DNA of 64,000 nt from Planctomycetota bacterium. GTDB taxonomy: Bacteria > Planctomycetota > Phycisphaerae > UBA1845. The stretch covers positions 17,538-81,537 of the forward strand of contig JAJRWX010000023.1 in NCBI GenBank assembly GCA_024276605.1, given 5' to 3'. Shown in pieces: positions 44,512 to 53,587 of this stretch. The notes under the pieces were generated by a model. That model had not been told where the DNA came from, did not search any database, and was given only the letters and a program-made list of their open reading frames with translations. The translations under genes were made by a program, and so were the position numbers. Numbering within the stretch: position 1 is the first letter of the stretch; each line of letters begins with the position of its first letter.

Positions 44512-45831
44512 TTAGTGACGAGCACTATTACCACGAATTGGTTCGTGACAGTGCGGGCAACACATGGTTTTAAGCTTGGTCCAGCGTTGGGCGTAGACAT
44601 GTTCTCGGCATTGTAGTTCCTGTGCTCGTGCATCAATCTCTTGCTTGCGCCGATCTTGCTCTGCAGCGGCCGCCAAAATATCATCCTTTTGCTGCTGCAT
44701 CAAAGCCAACTGGGCCATTAGCTCGTGCTCACGCTTTGACAACTGATCTTGATACTGCGTTAAATCATGAAGTTGGCCACGAAGCTGTGCATCCTTAGCG
44801 TCAAGTTCCAACACACGAGCGGTTAGGTCAGCATCTTGCCGGGTAAGCTTCTGGGCGTCGTCTTGAAGCTTGGCTTCCCACTTATTGAGTCTCTGCCATG
44901 ACTCCGTTATATCGCCTTCAAGCTTGGACAACTGGTTTCCGATCTCTCCGAGCGTTTCTTGCGGTGCTTCACCATGCATCGACGACTGCAAAATCTCAGT
45001 CATAGGCGTTTGTTCTTCCACGCCAGCCGCAATGAGATCGAGTTCACCGCCCTGTTCTGTTGGACCGTCTTCAACAAACTCCTTGTGCGAAGTGTCGGGA
45101 GATGGCGATATCTCGGACACTTCTTTCGTTTCATCCGCCCCCTCCCATACTAAAGCTAGTGTAAATGGTCCTACACCTAACCTGTCACCACTAATGAGTT
45201 TCGATTGCTCCACCTGCACGCTATTCACACTGACACCACTCACGCTACCTAGATCGAAAATAGCACCACCATCGAGATACTTAAACAGCACGGCATGACG
45301 AGGTGACACTTGGTCATGTTGCACCATAATATCCGCTAACTCATGGCGACCGATCAGCGCAACCGCTGCCGATAGTTCCCAGGTAGTGTCCGTATGAGAT
45401 AGACTGATACGAATCGGTTTCGCAAACTGCGTAGGCTCCACAAACTGTCGCCCGCTAGCGGAATCATCGCTGTCCCCTTCCGGTATGCGGATAGCCACTT
45501 GAATTTTCGTACCGCCAACAACGACCACGTCACCATCACTAAGAACCATTAAATCCACCGGTTTACCATTGCACATCGTACCGCCGGAGGTGTGCAAATC
45601 TTTCAGCAACACCTCTGATCCCGTATTCACAATCACGCAATGGGATTTACTGATTAACTGATCACGAAGGACGATGTGCGAAGGACGGCGGGAACCTAAC
45701 AGCGTAACCGGGCGTCGTATATTCCAGGTCTTTTGCCCGGCAGTGCCCATACCGGCTGTAACACGCACCTGAGGTGCTGAAGACGGCAACTCGAGATCAC
45801 CGCGAACAGGTTGCACAAGTAACGCATTCAT
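44512..45831 (-). CDS. Double-FHA coiled-coil protein
   Basis: This is a 439-residue protein. Two FHA domains, which bind phosphothreonine peptides, lie at about 35-115 (VTLLGSRRPSHIVLRDQLISKSHCVIV) and 140-225 (AALIGRHELADIMVQHDQVSPRHAVLF, in part AVALIGRH). The core Arg, Ser and His residues of both are kept. An acidic linker leads to a long coiled coil (about 295-410, DAQLRGQLHDLTQYQDQLSKREHEL). It ends in MCCPHCHEPIRG, a possible zinc ribbon. It should assemble Ser/Thr-kinase-dependent complexes; no kinase is in the window. Confidence 0.88.
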   Translation of the reverse strand: MNALLVQPVRGDLELPSSAPQVRVTAGMGTAGQKTWNIRRPVTLLGSRRPSHIVLRDQLISKSHCVIVNTGSEVLLKDLHTSGGTMCNGKPVDLMVLSDGDVVVVGGTKIQVAIRIPEGDSDDSASGRQFVEPTQFAKPIRISLSHTDTTWELSAAVALIGRHELADIMVQHDQVSPRHAVLFKYLDGGAIFDLGSVSGVSVNSVQVEQSKLISGDRLGVGPFTLALVWEGADETKEVSEISPSPDTSHKEFVEDGPTEQGGELDLIAAGVEEQTPMTEILQSSMHGEAPQETLGEIGNQLSKLEGDITESWQRLNKWEAKLQDDAQKLTRQDADLTARVLELDAKDAQLRGQLHDLTQYQDQLSKREHELMAQLALMQQQKDDILAAAAEQDRRKQEIDARAQELQCREHVYAQRWTKLKTMCCPHCHEPIRGNSARH

Positions 45832-46261
45832 TTCCGCCCTCCCCCAATTATCTGCAAAACCCCAACCAAGCGTCCTGGGATATCGACAACACGATTTGTT
45901 AATCTATCCCCGGAAAAGATCGACTTCACCAGACGATTGTCTAAGCAGGGTGCATCAGGCCCGCCATAGCACAACGCGCTTATTTACATAGCGTCGCAGC
46001 ACGAAAAAAGTCGGAACAATCCAAGCCTTAAACCGCCACGCCATAAAAAAGCTTGTACTAGACAATCTCATCGCCCGAATCCAGGCGATACCACATAGCG
46101 AGAAACAGCCTATCGCTTGTATCAACCAGGCAAACTAGGCTATCTCTCCACTACAAGATACGATGTAGGATACCTGCGGGGCAAATGACAGAGCTTTGCG
46201 GACGTGATTGATTTTATAAGAACAAAGCGGCTTTTTTTTGCCGCCCATCCAAGGAGTACCT
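45832..46261. other. 430-bp divergent region before surE
   Basis: No gene, RNA or repeat was recognised between the FHA gene (minus) and surE (plus). Several short ORFs end by chance. It holds the two promoters. Confidence 0.5.
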
Positions 46262-47002
46262 ATGACAGTCTCGCAGCGGACCATCCTTTTGACCAACGAC
46301 GACGGTTATACATCGCCCGGTATCATAGCCGCTTATCAGGCCATCCGTCATCTCGGCCATGTTCACGTCGTCGCACCGAGTAGCGAACGGTCCGCTTGTA
46401 GCCATACGATCACACAGAAAGGTCCGATTATCGTCAAGCGAATCACCCATCAGCCGTTTGGGCAAATATTCGCCGTCGATGGAACACCCGCGGATTGCGT
46501 TCGTGTCGCTCTGACTGAGTTGATCACTGAGTCTGTCGATTTGGTCGTGTCCGGTATCAACCACGGCGCTAATGCCGGGGTGGATACCTTCTACTCGGGC
46601 ACCGTCGCGGCTGCCCGAGAGGCGGCGATCATGGGTGTGAAAGGTATCGCTATATCTCAAGCACTGCGCAAAGACCTGGACACGGATTGGTCCGTGACTG
46701 CTAGTACAGCGGCGATTGTCATGGATACCATCATGGACGAATCTCTACCCGCGCCTGGATTCTGGTCCATCAACCTACCCGCACCCATTCCCGATAATCC
46801 AAAAGAGCACATTCACCGCGTCCCAACCTCCATCGCAGCCGCGCCGATGAGTTTCGATCGCCACACCAAAGACGAGGGCCAAACATTCGAGCTAACCTAT
46901 TGCGGTAACTATTGGGTACGAGAAGATGAAGAAAAGACGGATTACACCGTGGTACGCAACGGTGGCATCACCGTGACACCCATTCCGCTAAGAGCCGTGT
47001 AA
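46262..47002 (+). CDS. surE: SurE, 5'-nucleotidase
   Basis: SurE dephosphorylates nucleoside 5'-monophosphates and is tied to stationary-phase survival. From ATG 46262 it is 246 residues: ILLTNDDGYTSPGI (metal site DD), VAPSSERSACSHTIT, VDGTPADCVRVAL and VSGINHGANAGVDTFYSGTVAAAREAA, all diagnostic. AAGGAG lies ten bases upstream; the track start 24 bases earlier is rejected. The C-terminal part is somewhat shortened compared with E. coli SurE (253 residues). Confidence 0.95.
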   Translation: MTVSQRTILLTNDDGYTSPGIIAAYQAIRHLGHVHVVAPSSERSACSHTITQKGPIIVKRITHQPFGQIFAVDGTPADCVRVALTELITESVDLVVSGINHGANAGVDTFYSGTVAAAREAAIMGVKGIAISQALRKDLDTDWSVTASTAAIVMDTIMDESLPAPGFWSINLPAPIPDNPKEHIHRVPTSIAAAPMSFDRHTKDEGQTFELTYCGNYWVREDEEKTDYTVVRNGGITVTPIPLRAV

Positions 47003-47308
47003 ATGCGCAGTTGCCATCGTACCCAGGTAGTGCGAGTCGACCTGCCTCCGCACGCATATCAACATCGCAGCGGGTGAAACCCGCCCTACCTTCGTCATGT
47101 CAAATGAAGCGCCAAATCCGAGCGGCGAGCGCGAGCGACCCGTGTCTTCAAAACGCCATAGACGCCGCAATCACGTAACGCGGGTGCCAATAGTGGAGGC
47201 AGGTCAACCTTTCGCCAATTGGCATTGGCGAAAGAACGACCTGCCCTACCGGACTGCGTGGACGTCTATTATCAATGGCTACAATCCAGTCCCTGTCTAC
47301 GTTATAAA
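47003..47308. other. 306-bp region, holds repeat family R1 copy
   Basis: This is between surE and the first paralog. It is almost filled by a copy of the palindromic repeat family (47040-47265). Confidence 0.6.
47040..47265 (+). repeat. R1 palindromic repeat, copy A (full)
   Basis: The element starts CGCACGCATATCAACATCGC and contains GCGGGT-GAA-ACCCGC, then AAATCCGAGCGGCGAGCGCG, and ends with a large double hairpin: GGCAGGTC outside, AAC on both sides, and the perfect CTTTCGCCAAT-TGGC-ATTGGCGAAAG inside, closed by GACCTGCC. Copy C at 53262-53450 is nearly the same; copies B and D are partial. Confidence 0.9.
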
Positions 47309-48460
47309 TTAATCTACGGCACGACTCGGTGGAACATCCTCCATTGGTAGGTCGTGAGATTTTAACACGCCTAGAGAAATCCCAATTCTCCTCAGTTGGA
47401 TCATTTCGGGCCGCATGTTGGGACGGAAACTACCCCCCTTTTTATCGCAGTGTTGCGCACGGGCTAGTATAGAATCTCGAATTTCGCTTTTGGGCAATCC
47501 TAATTCCACGGCTCGTTCAATCGCCCACGCTCGCACGTCCGCGTATGGATCTTCATCAGAGGCGATATATTCTAAAAGATTTTTCGGAGGGTGCTGTAGC
47601 TCAATTTTCTGGATACTGTGTTTAATGAACAGGCGCATTGTAGGATTATCCTTAAACGGTGCTCGCAAAGACTTGAGATTGTCCAATATTTCTTCGTCAC
47701 CAAGATAAGCAAGTGTCGCAGCGGCTCCGGCGGAAATGCCGCCTCCCATTTGTTGATTGTTTGCAGGTTCTCGGAAAATTTTACGGAGACCTTCACGAAA
47801 ATCGGGATCGTCTAAACTTACTACAGACGCATAAGTAAGAGGTATAGGATAGTCACGAAGCATGGAAAGCGCAAACGCTTGGCGCTGTGCCTTTGGTCCA
47901 TTGCAGGCCTCCAAAATTTGCGCCCAATGAAAAATACGTGGGGGGGTGGTAAATCCCGTTTCGTAAAACTCCGCTGTAAGTGTGAAAGCTGGTTCACAAT
48001 CAGTCATGACTGCCTGAAGCTGGCCAATTCCCTCAAGCTTACCGGCACCTGAAAAAAGTATACTCATTGCGTGCATCGTAGGCGGGTCACCCCACCGACG
48101 ACCAGCTGGTGTTGCCATCCTTTCGTTCGCCTTCGCTAGCCAACCACGCACGATGCCAATAAAGTCTCTTGCGATTTCCTCGTCAGCGATCTCACAAGCC
48201 ATTGGTATGCACTCGATCAATATATTCCTTGGAGTTATGTCGTTAGTAAGCATAGCGCGTATTTTCTGCCAAGCCGCTTTGTCGCCAATGGAACAGGCAT
48301 CTTTAACTTCCTCAATACGTCTTGGCGAAGGCAGCCTACCACCTGCGGCAAGGCTACGAAAACGTGCATCGATGACATCGAGGCAGGCCGAGGTTCCATT
48401 TGCTGGCACCTGCACCATGAAAACGAGCGAGATCAGCGTCGTCGAGAATGTAATTATCAT
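47309..48460 (-). CDS. Exported hypothetical protein, tandem paralog A
   Basis: From ATG 48460 (MIITFSTTLISLVFMVQVPA) this is a 383-residue exported protein, clearly homologous to the next gene. Both share ACLDVI, EVKDAC.(I/V)GDKAAW, EIADEEIARD, GQLQAVMTDCEPAFTLTA, and SIQKIELQHPP.. LLEYIASDEDPYADVRAWAIERAVELGLPKS. Helical repeats in the second half resemble HEAT-type units. No known family was recognised. The start matches that of paralog B by alignment of the sequences around it (AAGAAG versus GAGGAG before ATG), so the track start at 48574 is rejected. Confidence 0.8.
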   Translation of the reverse strand: MIITFSTTLISLVFMVQVPANGTSACLDVIDARFRSLAAGGRLPSPRRIEEVKDACSIGDKAAWQKIRAMLTNDITPRNILIECIPMACEIADEEIARDFIGIVRGWLAKANERMATPAGRRWGDPPTMHAMSILFSGAGKLEGIGQLQAVMTDCEPAFTLTAEFYETGFTTPPRIFHWAQILEACNGPKAQRQAFALSMLRDYPIPLTYASVVSLDDPDFREGLRKIFREPANNQQMGGGISAGAAATLAYLGDEEILDNLKSLRAPFKDNPTMRLFIKHSIQKIELQHPPKNLLEYIASDEDPYADVRAWAIERAVELGLPKSEIRDSILARAQHCDKKGGSFRPNMRPEMIQLRRIGISLGVLKSHDLPMEDVPPSRAVD

Positions 48461-48477
48461 CAGTGACTTCTTAATGG

Positions 48478-48545
48478 ATTTTCCAGGTTTCACCCACCTC
48501 CGCACGATCATCATAATCGCGGCGGGTGAAATCCGTCCGGTGTCG
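48478..48545. repeat. R1 repeat, partial copy D
   Basis: ACCTCCGCACGATCATCATAATCGCGGCGGGTGAAATCCG is upstream of paralog A in the same place as copy B lies upstream of paralog B. The second half of the element is absent. Confidence 0.7.
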
Positions 48546-48601
48546 CTGCGTGAATGTCTATTACTAATGTCCATATTCCTTGCTATAGATTACGTCATGG
48601 C

Positions 48602-49759
48602 CTACGGTTTTTTGCGGCCCTCTGGAATATCTTCCGAAGGAAGATCGTGATCCTTCAGTACACCCAAGGAAATCCCGATTCTCCTAAGCTCGACAAGTTC
48701 AATCCGCATGTTTGGGTAACGTCCGCGCCCTATAGGCTTACAATGTTGAGCGTAGGCAAGCACAGCTTCTCGAATGTCGCTCTTTGGCAATCCGATTTCC
48801 ACGGCCCGTTCAATCGCCCACGCTCGCACGCTCACATATGGATCTTCGTCAGAGGCAATATATTCTAAGAGTTTCTCAGGAGGGTGCTGCATCTCAATCT
48901 TCTGAATGCTGTGTTTGATGAACATGCGCATCGTAGGATTATCCTTAAAGGGGTCACGAAGCGCCTTGAGATCATTCAAGATTTCTTTATCGCCAAGATG
49001 CGCAAGCGTCACCGCGACGCCAGCAAAAACACCGTCTGTATTATCTCGACCGTAGACAGTATCTTGAAAGAGTTTACGGAGATCCTTGCGAAAATTGGGA
49101 TCATCCAAGCTTACGACTGGCGGATGGTGAAGAAGATTTCCATAAACGTTAAGCATAGAAAGTGCAAACGCTTCGCGCTGCGCCTTTGGGCCGCAACATG
49201 CGTCGAGAACGTCCCACCAACGAAAGCGCCGCCGAATAAGCATGAATTCCGCTTCGCAAATTGTTGCTGTAAGCGTAAACGCTGGTTCACAATCAGTCAT
49301 GACAGCCTGAAGCTGACCAAGCCCTTCGATGGCAACAACACCCACCAGGCCTACGCGAATCGAATGCTTGGTTGGCAGCCCGCCCAATGTACGATCGGTC
49401 GGTTGTGTTGGTCTGGCTATTTTCTTCGCCTCTGCCAGCCAGCCGATCATGATGCCAATGAGATCATTAGCGATTTCCTCATCGGCGATCGCACAGGCTA
49501 TACGGATGCTCTCTGACCGAACATTCCTCGGAATTATGTCATTCGTTATAGTCCTACGTAGTTTTTCCCAAGCGGCTTTATCGCCGACTGTACAAGCGTC
49601 CTTAACTTCTTGCATATGAACAAGCGGAGACGATGTGACAGCAGCCGCAGCCTTACTTTGACGTGCATTGATTACGTCGAGGCAAGCCGAAGCGCCAGGA
49701 ACTTGTACTTGAGCCATGAGAGCGAGGGAAAACAATGTCGTTAAGCATGTAGTTGTCAT
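48602..49759 (-). CDS. Exported hypothetical protein, tandem paralog B
   Basis: This is a 385-residue exported protein starting MTTTCLTTLFSLALMAQVQVPGA, with GAGGAGAAACTG just before the ATG. It is homologous to paralog A over its whole length. I would put the identity at well over half in the C-terminal 150 residues. The pair is a tandem duplication that seems to have taken the upstream R1 repeat with it. Cys residues are conserved (ACLDV, DAC, CEIADEE/CAIADEE, TDCEP). The function is unknown; a periplasmic or surface protein is likely. Confidence 0.8.
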   Translation of the reverse strand: MTTTCLTTLFSLALMAQVQVPGASACLDVINARQSKAAAAVTSSPLVHMQEVKDACTVGDKAAWEKLRRTITNDIIPRNVRSESIRIACAIADEEIANDLIGIMIGWLAEAKKIARPTQPTDRTLGGLPTKHSIRVGLVGVVAIEGLGQLQAVMTDCEPAFTLTATICEAEFMLIRRRFRWWDVLDACCGPKAQREAFALSMLNVYGNLLHHPPVVSLDDPNFRKDLRKLFQDTVYGRDNTDGVFAGVAVTLAHLGDKEILNDLKALRDPFKDNPTMRMFIKHSIQKIEMQHPPEKLLEYIASDEDPYVSVRAWAIERAVEIGLPKSDIREAVLAYAQHCKPIGRGRYPNMRIELVELRRIGISLGVLKDHDLPSEDIPEGRKKP

Positions 49760-49794
49760 CAGTTTCTCCTCTATGGATTCTGACGGGTTTTACC

Positions 49795-50010
49795 TGCTTC
49801 CGCACGCACATCAAAATCGCGGCGGGTGGAACCCGCCCTACGCCGTGTCAAAACGTAGCGCCAAATCCGAGCGGCGAGCGCGAGCGACCCGTGTCTTCAA
49901 CACACCATAGGCGCCGCGAGCACATAGAATTCTCATAGTGTGTGTGACCATCCCGAGACACCGGGCGCTGGCGCTTGCGGCTCGGATTTGGCGGGGGAGA
50001 CGGTATCCAC
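49795..50010. repeat. R1 repeat, copy B, followed by an inverted copy
   Basis: 49795-49925 matches the first half of copy A (GCACGCACATCAAAATCGCGGCGGGTGGAACCCGCCCTACG, then CAAATCCGAGCGGCGAGCGCGAGCGACCCGTGTCTTC). 49955-50000 carries a related block in reverse (CGCCAAATCCGAGCCGCAAGCGCC on the minus strand). The two lie head to head before the FG-GAP gene. Confidence 0.85.
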
Positions 50011-50071
50011 GCACCGCGACGGTGATGTATGTACGGAGGCGGCTCAATTTGTATAGTGGGAAACATGTTCT

Positions 50072-53000
50072 TTAACGTCCCCTTCTCATACTCTTGCGTC
50101 GTTTATCTTGGCCATCCTGGGCGGCGCAGTGCGTGATGTAACCTGCTTCATTTTTGGAAATCAATCCATCCTTGCGCCAATGCCTGGACAAGTGCGCCAC
50201 GCAACGCACGTAACTGCCATGATGACGAGCCTTATCACCACACACGCTGAGTTTGTCCATCATGCTGCAACCATGCTCAAGAAAGACATTGGCCACGCCA
50301 CTGTCGCAGCCATTAATAACAACCGTACCTGAAACAACGGAATCGGGGCATTGATCACAATCATCGGCATAACCATCCATGTCGCCATCCGGCTCGCATT
50401 CATCCGGGACGTGGTTATCGTTGCAATCCTCACTCGTATCGCTGGAAATATCGCACTCGTCAGGTATCGCGTTTTGATTACAATCTTGCTCGACGTCATC
50501 TTGGATGTCACAAGAATCGGCTACGCCGTTCTCGTTGCAATCCGCTTCACATTCGTCGAGAAAACCATTGACGGTGCAATCCTGCGAGGTGCCATCGCTC
50601 ACATCACAAGAATCAAGTACACCGTTTTCGTTGCAATCCGGTCCGCTGAGACCGTAGGACAATAAAACAGGGTTAGTTTGGCCATACAAATCTTCACTTG
50701 AGCCGATGAAGGCCGTATGACCACTAATAGCCAATGAGTTTCCAAAAGAAGCCATGGGATTGTCCCCTGGTGATAAAAGCAGGCGCTCTACAACCCAATT
50801 TTCTTCTCGGCGGTGAAAAACGAGAACAACCCCTTCAGTTTCCTGCCAGGATCTTATTAACCCACTCATCAAAATGCGATCTCCATCCATCGCAACCAAT
50901 CGACCCAATAAGTTAATCCCCGCTAATGCAGGAGCCTGAATCTTGGCTTCTAGTACCCATTCGTTCTCCTGCAATCGATACACATAACCGCCACCGCTAA
51001 ATACGCCGGTTGAAGGTCCGGTTGGATTTCCAACAAGGAGCACACCATGATCTAAGGCTAATGCGCTACCAAATCTCCTGAAATGCTTTGTGTTATCGAG
51101 CGTCAGCGTGGCTTGCTCAATCCATTGACCATCTCTATAGCGAAAAACATAGACGGGACCGTTTTCCCGACGGCTCGTCGTTCCAACCACAATCGTATCC
51201 TGGTCAACGGCTAGGGCAGCACCAAACGCAAGTGTCCGATTTTCATCGTTGTTGACAAACTTGGACTCGAATTTCCATGTTGATCCGTCAAACCGAAACA
51301 CGTATACCATGCCATAGGGAGCTGTGTTGGGAGTGGACGACGAAATAACCGCAAGGTTTTCTGTCAGTGCCACAACCACGCCGAAATTTTTATCCACTTC
51401 ACCCTCGGGTAGTGTAAGCTTCGCCCGCTGCGACCAACCGCTACCGTCTCTCTCGAAAATATAGGCTGACCCGGCGGATGGTCCGGCTACGTCATCGCCG
51501 GGAGCGCCAATGAGAATACGGTTTTCGTGTACGGAAATCGACGAACAAAAACGATCATCGCTACTGCCATCATGGGCAAACAGTATCTCGTCCAAGCCCC
51601 AACCCGTATGTGTAGATTGGAAAACAAAAGCCGCATTCCTAAAGTACCCTCTATCATCTTCTCCACTTGAACAAGCGGCTACGATGTCGTCATGCATCGA
51701 CAAATAGTGCGGAAATGTATTTAGCGTGAACTGGCCCTGTGCGATCACCTCACACTCGTCAGGTACGCCGTTATCGTTGCAGTACTCACTCTCACCGTTG
51801 GAAATATCGCAGGAATCCGCCTGAGCGTTTCCGTTGCAATCGATTTCAAAATCATCCGGAACCCCATCGCCGTCACAGTCGATACATGGAGCACCAGGCT
51901 CAAGATTGAATACATACGCAGCGCCGCAGTTGTCGCCCGCAGTACAGTCATTTCTGGGTGCTCCTACAATGGCTGTACCACCGCTCACAGAGACAGAACC
52001 CCCAAGCCAATCGTTCTCCTTGGCATCGGAGGCGATCAGCTTACGCTGTTCGACCCAACTAGTTCCGTTGAAATGATATACGTAGGCAGCGCCACAGCTG
52101 CTGCCAACCGCGCAATCATCACGGCTTGCCCCTACCACAACGGTGTTCCCACTCGCGGAGACAGAATTCCCAAAAAAATCGCCTTCCCCCGGATCGGATG
52201 CCGTCAGCTTTTGCTCTTCAACCCAACTGGTACCATTGAACCTGAACACATACGCCGATCCACAAAAATTTCCCGCTTCACAGTCCTCAATAAAATTCCC
52301 TATCACGACTAAGTCCCCGCTTACCGAGACGGATGACCCGAATTGATCACTCACCCCCGCGATAGAGGTTGTCAGCTTTTGCTCCTCAACCCAACTGGTT
52401 CCTTCGAAGCGAAATGCATACACCGATCCACAGTTGAAGCCCACACAGCCAGCGTGCCGTGCTCCAATCATGACAGTATCTCCACTCACGGACACGGACT
52501 TACCGAATGCACCTTCCCATACCGCATCAGAAGCTGTCAGCTTTTGCTCTTCAACCCAAGAGTTTCCATCGAATCGGAACATGTATGCCGCACCGCAACC
52601 AGAACCCGCAGCGCATCTATTGTTAATTTCTCCCACAACAACAGTGTGTCCACTCACTGAGACTGACCACCCGAAATTGTCACCTCCATACGCATCGGGG
52701 CCGACTAGCTTCTGTTCCTCAACCCAAGAGGTGCCGTTAAAACGGAACACATAAGCAGCCCCGCAGTTTGAGCCAGCCGCACAATCTTCCCATATTGCAC
52801 CCACCACAGCCGTGTTCCCACTCACCGAGAGGGAATAACCGAATAGGTCACCCCCATCCGCGTCTGAGGAGGTTAACTTTTGCCTCCCAACCCAAGATGT
52901 CCCGTTAAATCTATAGACATATACCGACCCGCAATTTAAGCCCACAGCGCAATCGTCCTCCCACGCCCCAACCATGGCCGTATCCCCGCTCACGGAGATT

Positions 53001-53140
53001 GATATTCCGAACCCGTCATTCTCCGCCACGTTGGAGGCAGTGAGCTTTTGTTGCTCAATACATTGAGCCTGCGATGGTGTTCCAGAAACACAGGCCAATA
53101 CCACTACCGCCACTGCTGCGATCGTCACGTGCTTGCGCAT
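50072..53140 (-). CDS. Large exported FG-GAP-like/thrombospondin-type-3-like protein
   Basis: This is a 1022-residue secreted protein. A signal peptide (MRKHVTIAAVAVVVLACVSG) precedes about seven repeats of 55-60 residues of the type ASDA..GD.FG.SVSVSGDT.VVGA..DDCA.GS.CG.AYVFRFNGTSWVEEQKL, probable beta-propeller FG-GAP-like units. A Ca-binding-like segment follows (DCDGDGVPDDFEIDCNGNAQADSCD), then a second set of propeller repeats, and then DCNENGV.DSCD-type units (DECEADCNENGVADSCDIQDD). The C-terminus has a CDSGV...NVFLEHGCSMMDK segment also found, in my recollection, in planctomycete secreted proteins. A surface or matrix role is probable. Confidence 0.85.
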   Translation of the reverse strand: MRKHVTIAAVAVVVLACVSGTPSQAQCIEQQKLTASNVAENDGFGISISVSGDTAMVGAWEDDCAVGLNCGSVYVYRFNGTSWVGRQKLTSSDADGGDLFGYSLSVSGNTAVVGAIWEDCAAGSNCGAAYVFRFNGTSWVEEQKLVGPDAYGGDNFGWSVSVSGHTVVVGEINNRCAAGSGCGAAYMFRFDGNSWVEEQKLTASDAVWEGAFGKSVSVSGDTVMIGARHAGCVGFNCGSVYAFRFEGTSWVEEQKLTTSIAGVSDQFGSSVSVSGDLVVIGNFIEDCEAGNFCGSAYVFRFNGTSWVEEQKLTASDPGEGDFFGNSVSASGNTVVVGASRDDCAVGSSCGAAYVYHFNGTSWVEQRKLIASDAKENDWLGGSVSVSGGTAIVGAPRNDCTAGDNCGAAYVFNLEPGAPCIDCDGDGVPDDFEIDCNGNAQADSCDISNGESEYCNDNGVPDECEVIAQGQFTLNTFPHYLSMHDDIVAACSSGEDDRGYFRNAAFVFQSTHTGWGLDEILFAHDGSSDDRFCSSISVHENRILIGAPGDDVAGPSAGSAYIFERDGSGWSQRAKLTLPEGEVDKNFGVVVALTENLAVISSSTPNTAPYGMVYVFRFDGSTWKFESKFVNNDENRTLAFGAALAVDQDTIVVGTTSRRENGPVYVFRYRDGQWIEQATLTLDNTKHFRRFGSALALDHGVLLVGNPTGPSTGVFSGGGYVYRLQENEWVLEAKIQAPALAGINLLGRLVAMDGDRILMSGLIRSWQETEGVVLVFHRREENWVVERLLLSPGDNPMASFGNSLAISGHTAFIGSSEDLYGQTNPVLLSYGLSGPDCNENGVLDSCDVSDGTSQDCTVNGFLDECEADCNENGVADSCDIQDDVEQDCNQNAIPDECDISSDTSEDCNDNHVPDECEPDGDMDGYADDCDQCPDSVVSGTVVINGCDSGVANVFLEHGCSMMDKLSVCGDKARHHGSYVRCVAHLSRHWRKDGLISKNEAGYITHCAAQDGQDKRRKSMRRGR

Positions 53141-53587
53141 GGTTTTATCCCCTTTTCTTATGGAATTAGGTATGATTTCAACGCTTCCAGGTTAGCTCTT
53201 TCTACGCCCCCACTCTTAAAGAACCACAAGCCAAGGCAGGTAGGCCGGGTTCGAATAGCCTCCGCGCACGCACCAACATCGCGGCGGGTGAAACCCGCTC
53301 CAAATCCGAGCGGCGAGCGCGAGCGACCCGTGTCTTCGGAACGCCATAGACACCGCGAGCACGTAACGCGGGTGCCAACAGTTGAGGCAGGTCAACCTTT
53401 CGCCAATTGGCATTGGCGAAAGAACGACCTGCCCTACCGGGCTGTGACAAAGCACTAGCCTTATTATAGGCCTACCAACACTCACTATCTTGTATAACAC
53501 CAACGGCGCATGAACGACGGAAGAAAAATATGAAAATGTACGTTTTTGGGGAATATTTTTTGTGGCTAATGTCAAACCGGCGTTGAT
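53141..53587. other. 447-bp region, mostly repeat R1 copy C
   Basis: This is between the FG-GAP gene and the folate gene. It contains copy C (53262-53450) and an AT-rich tail (53450-53580) that may serve as a promoter region for the minus gene upstream of it. The ORFs here are repeat translations. Confidence 0.6.
53262..53450 (+). repeat. R1 palindromic repeat, copy C
   Basis: This copy lacks the CCTACC...AAGCG spacer between the first hairpin and AAATCCGAG, but is otherwise almost identical to copy A, including the large terminal hairpin. Confidence 0.9.
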
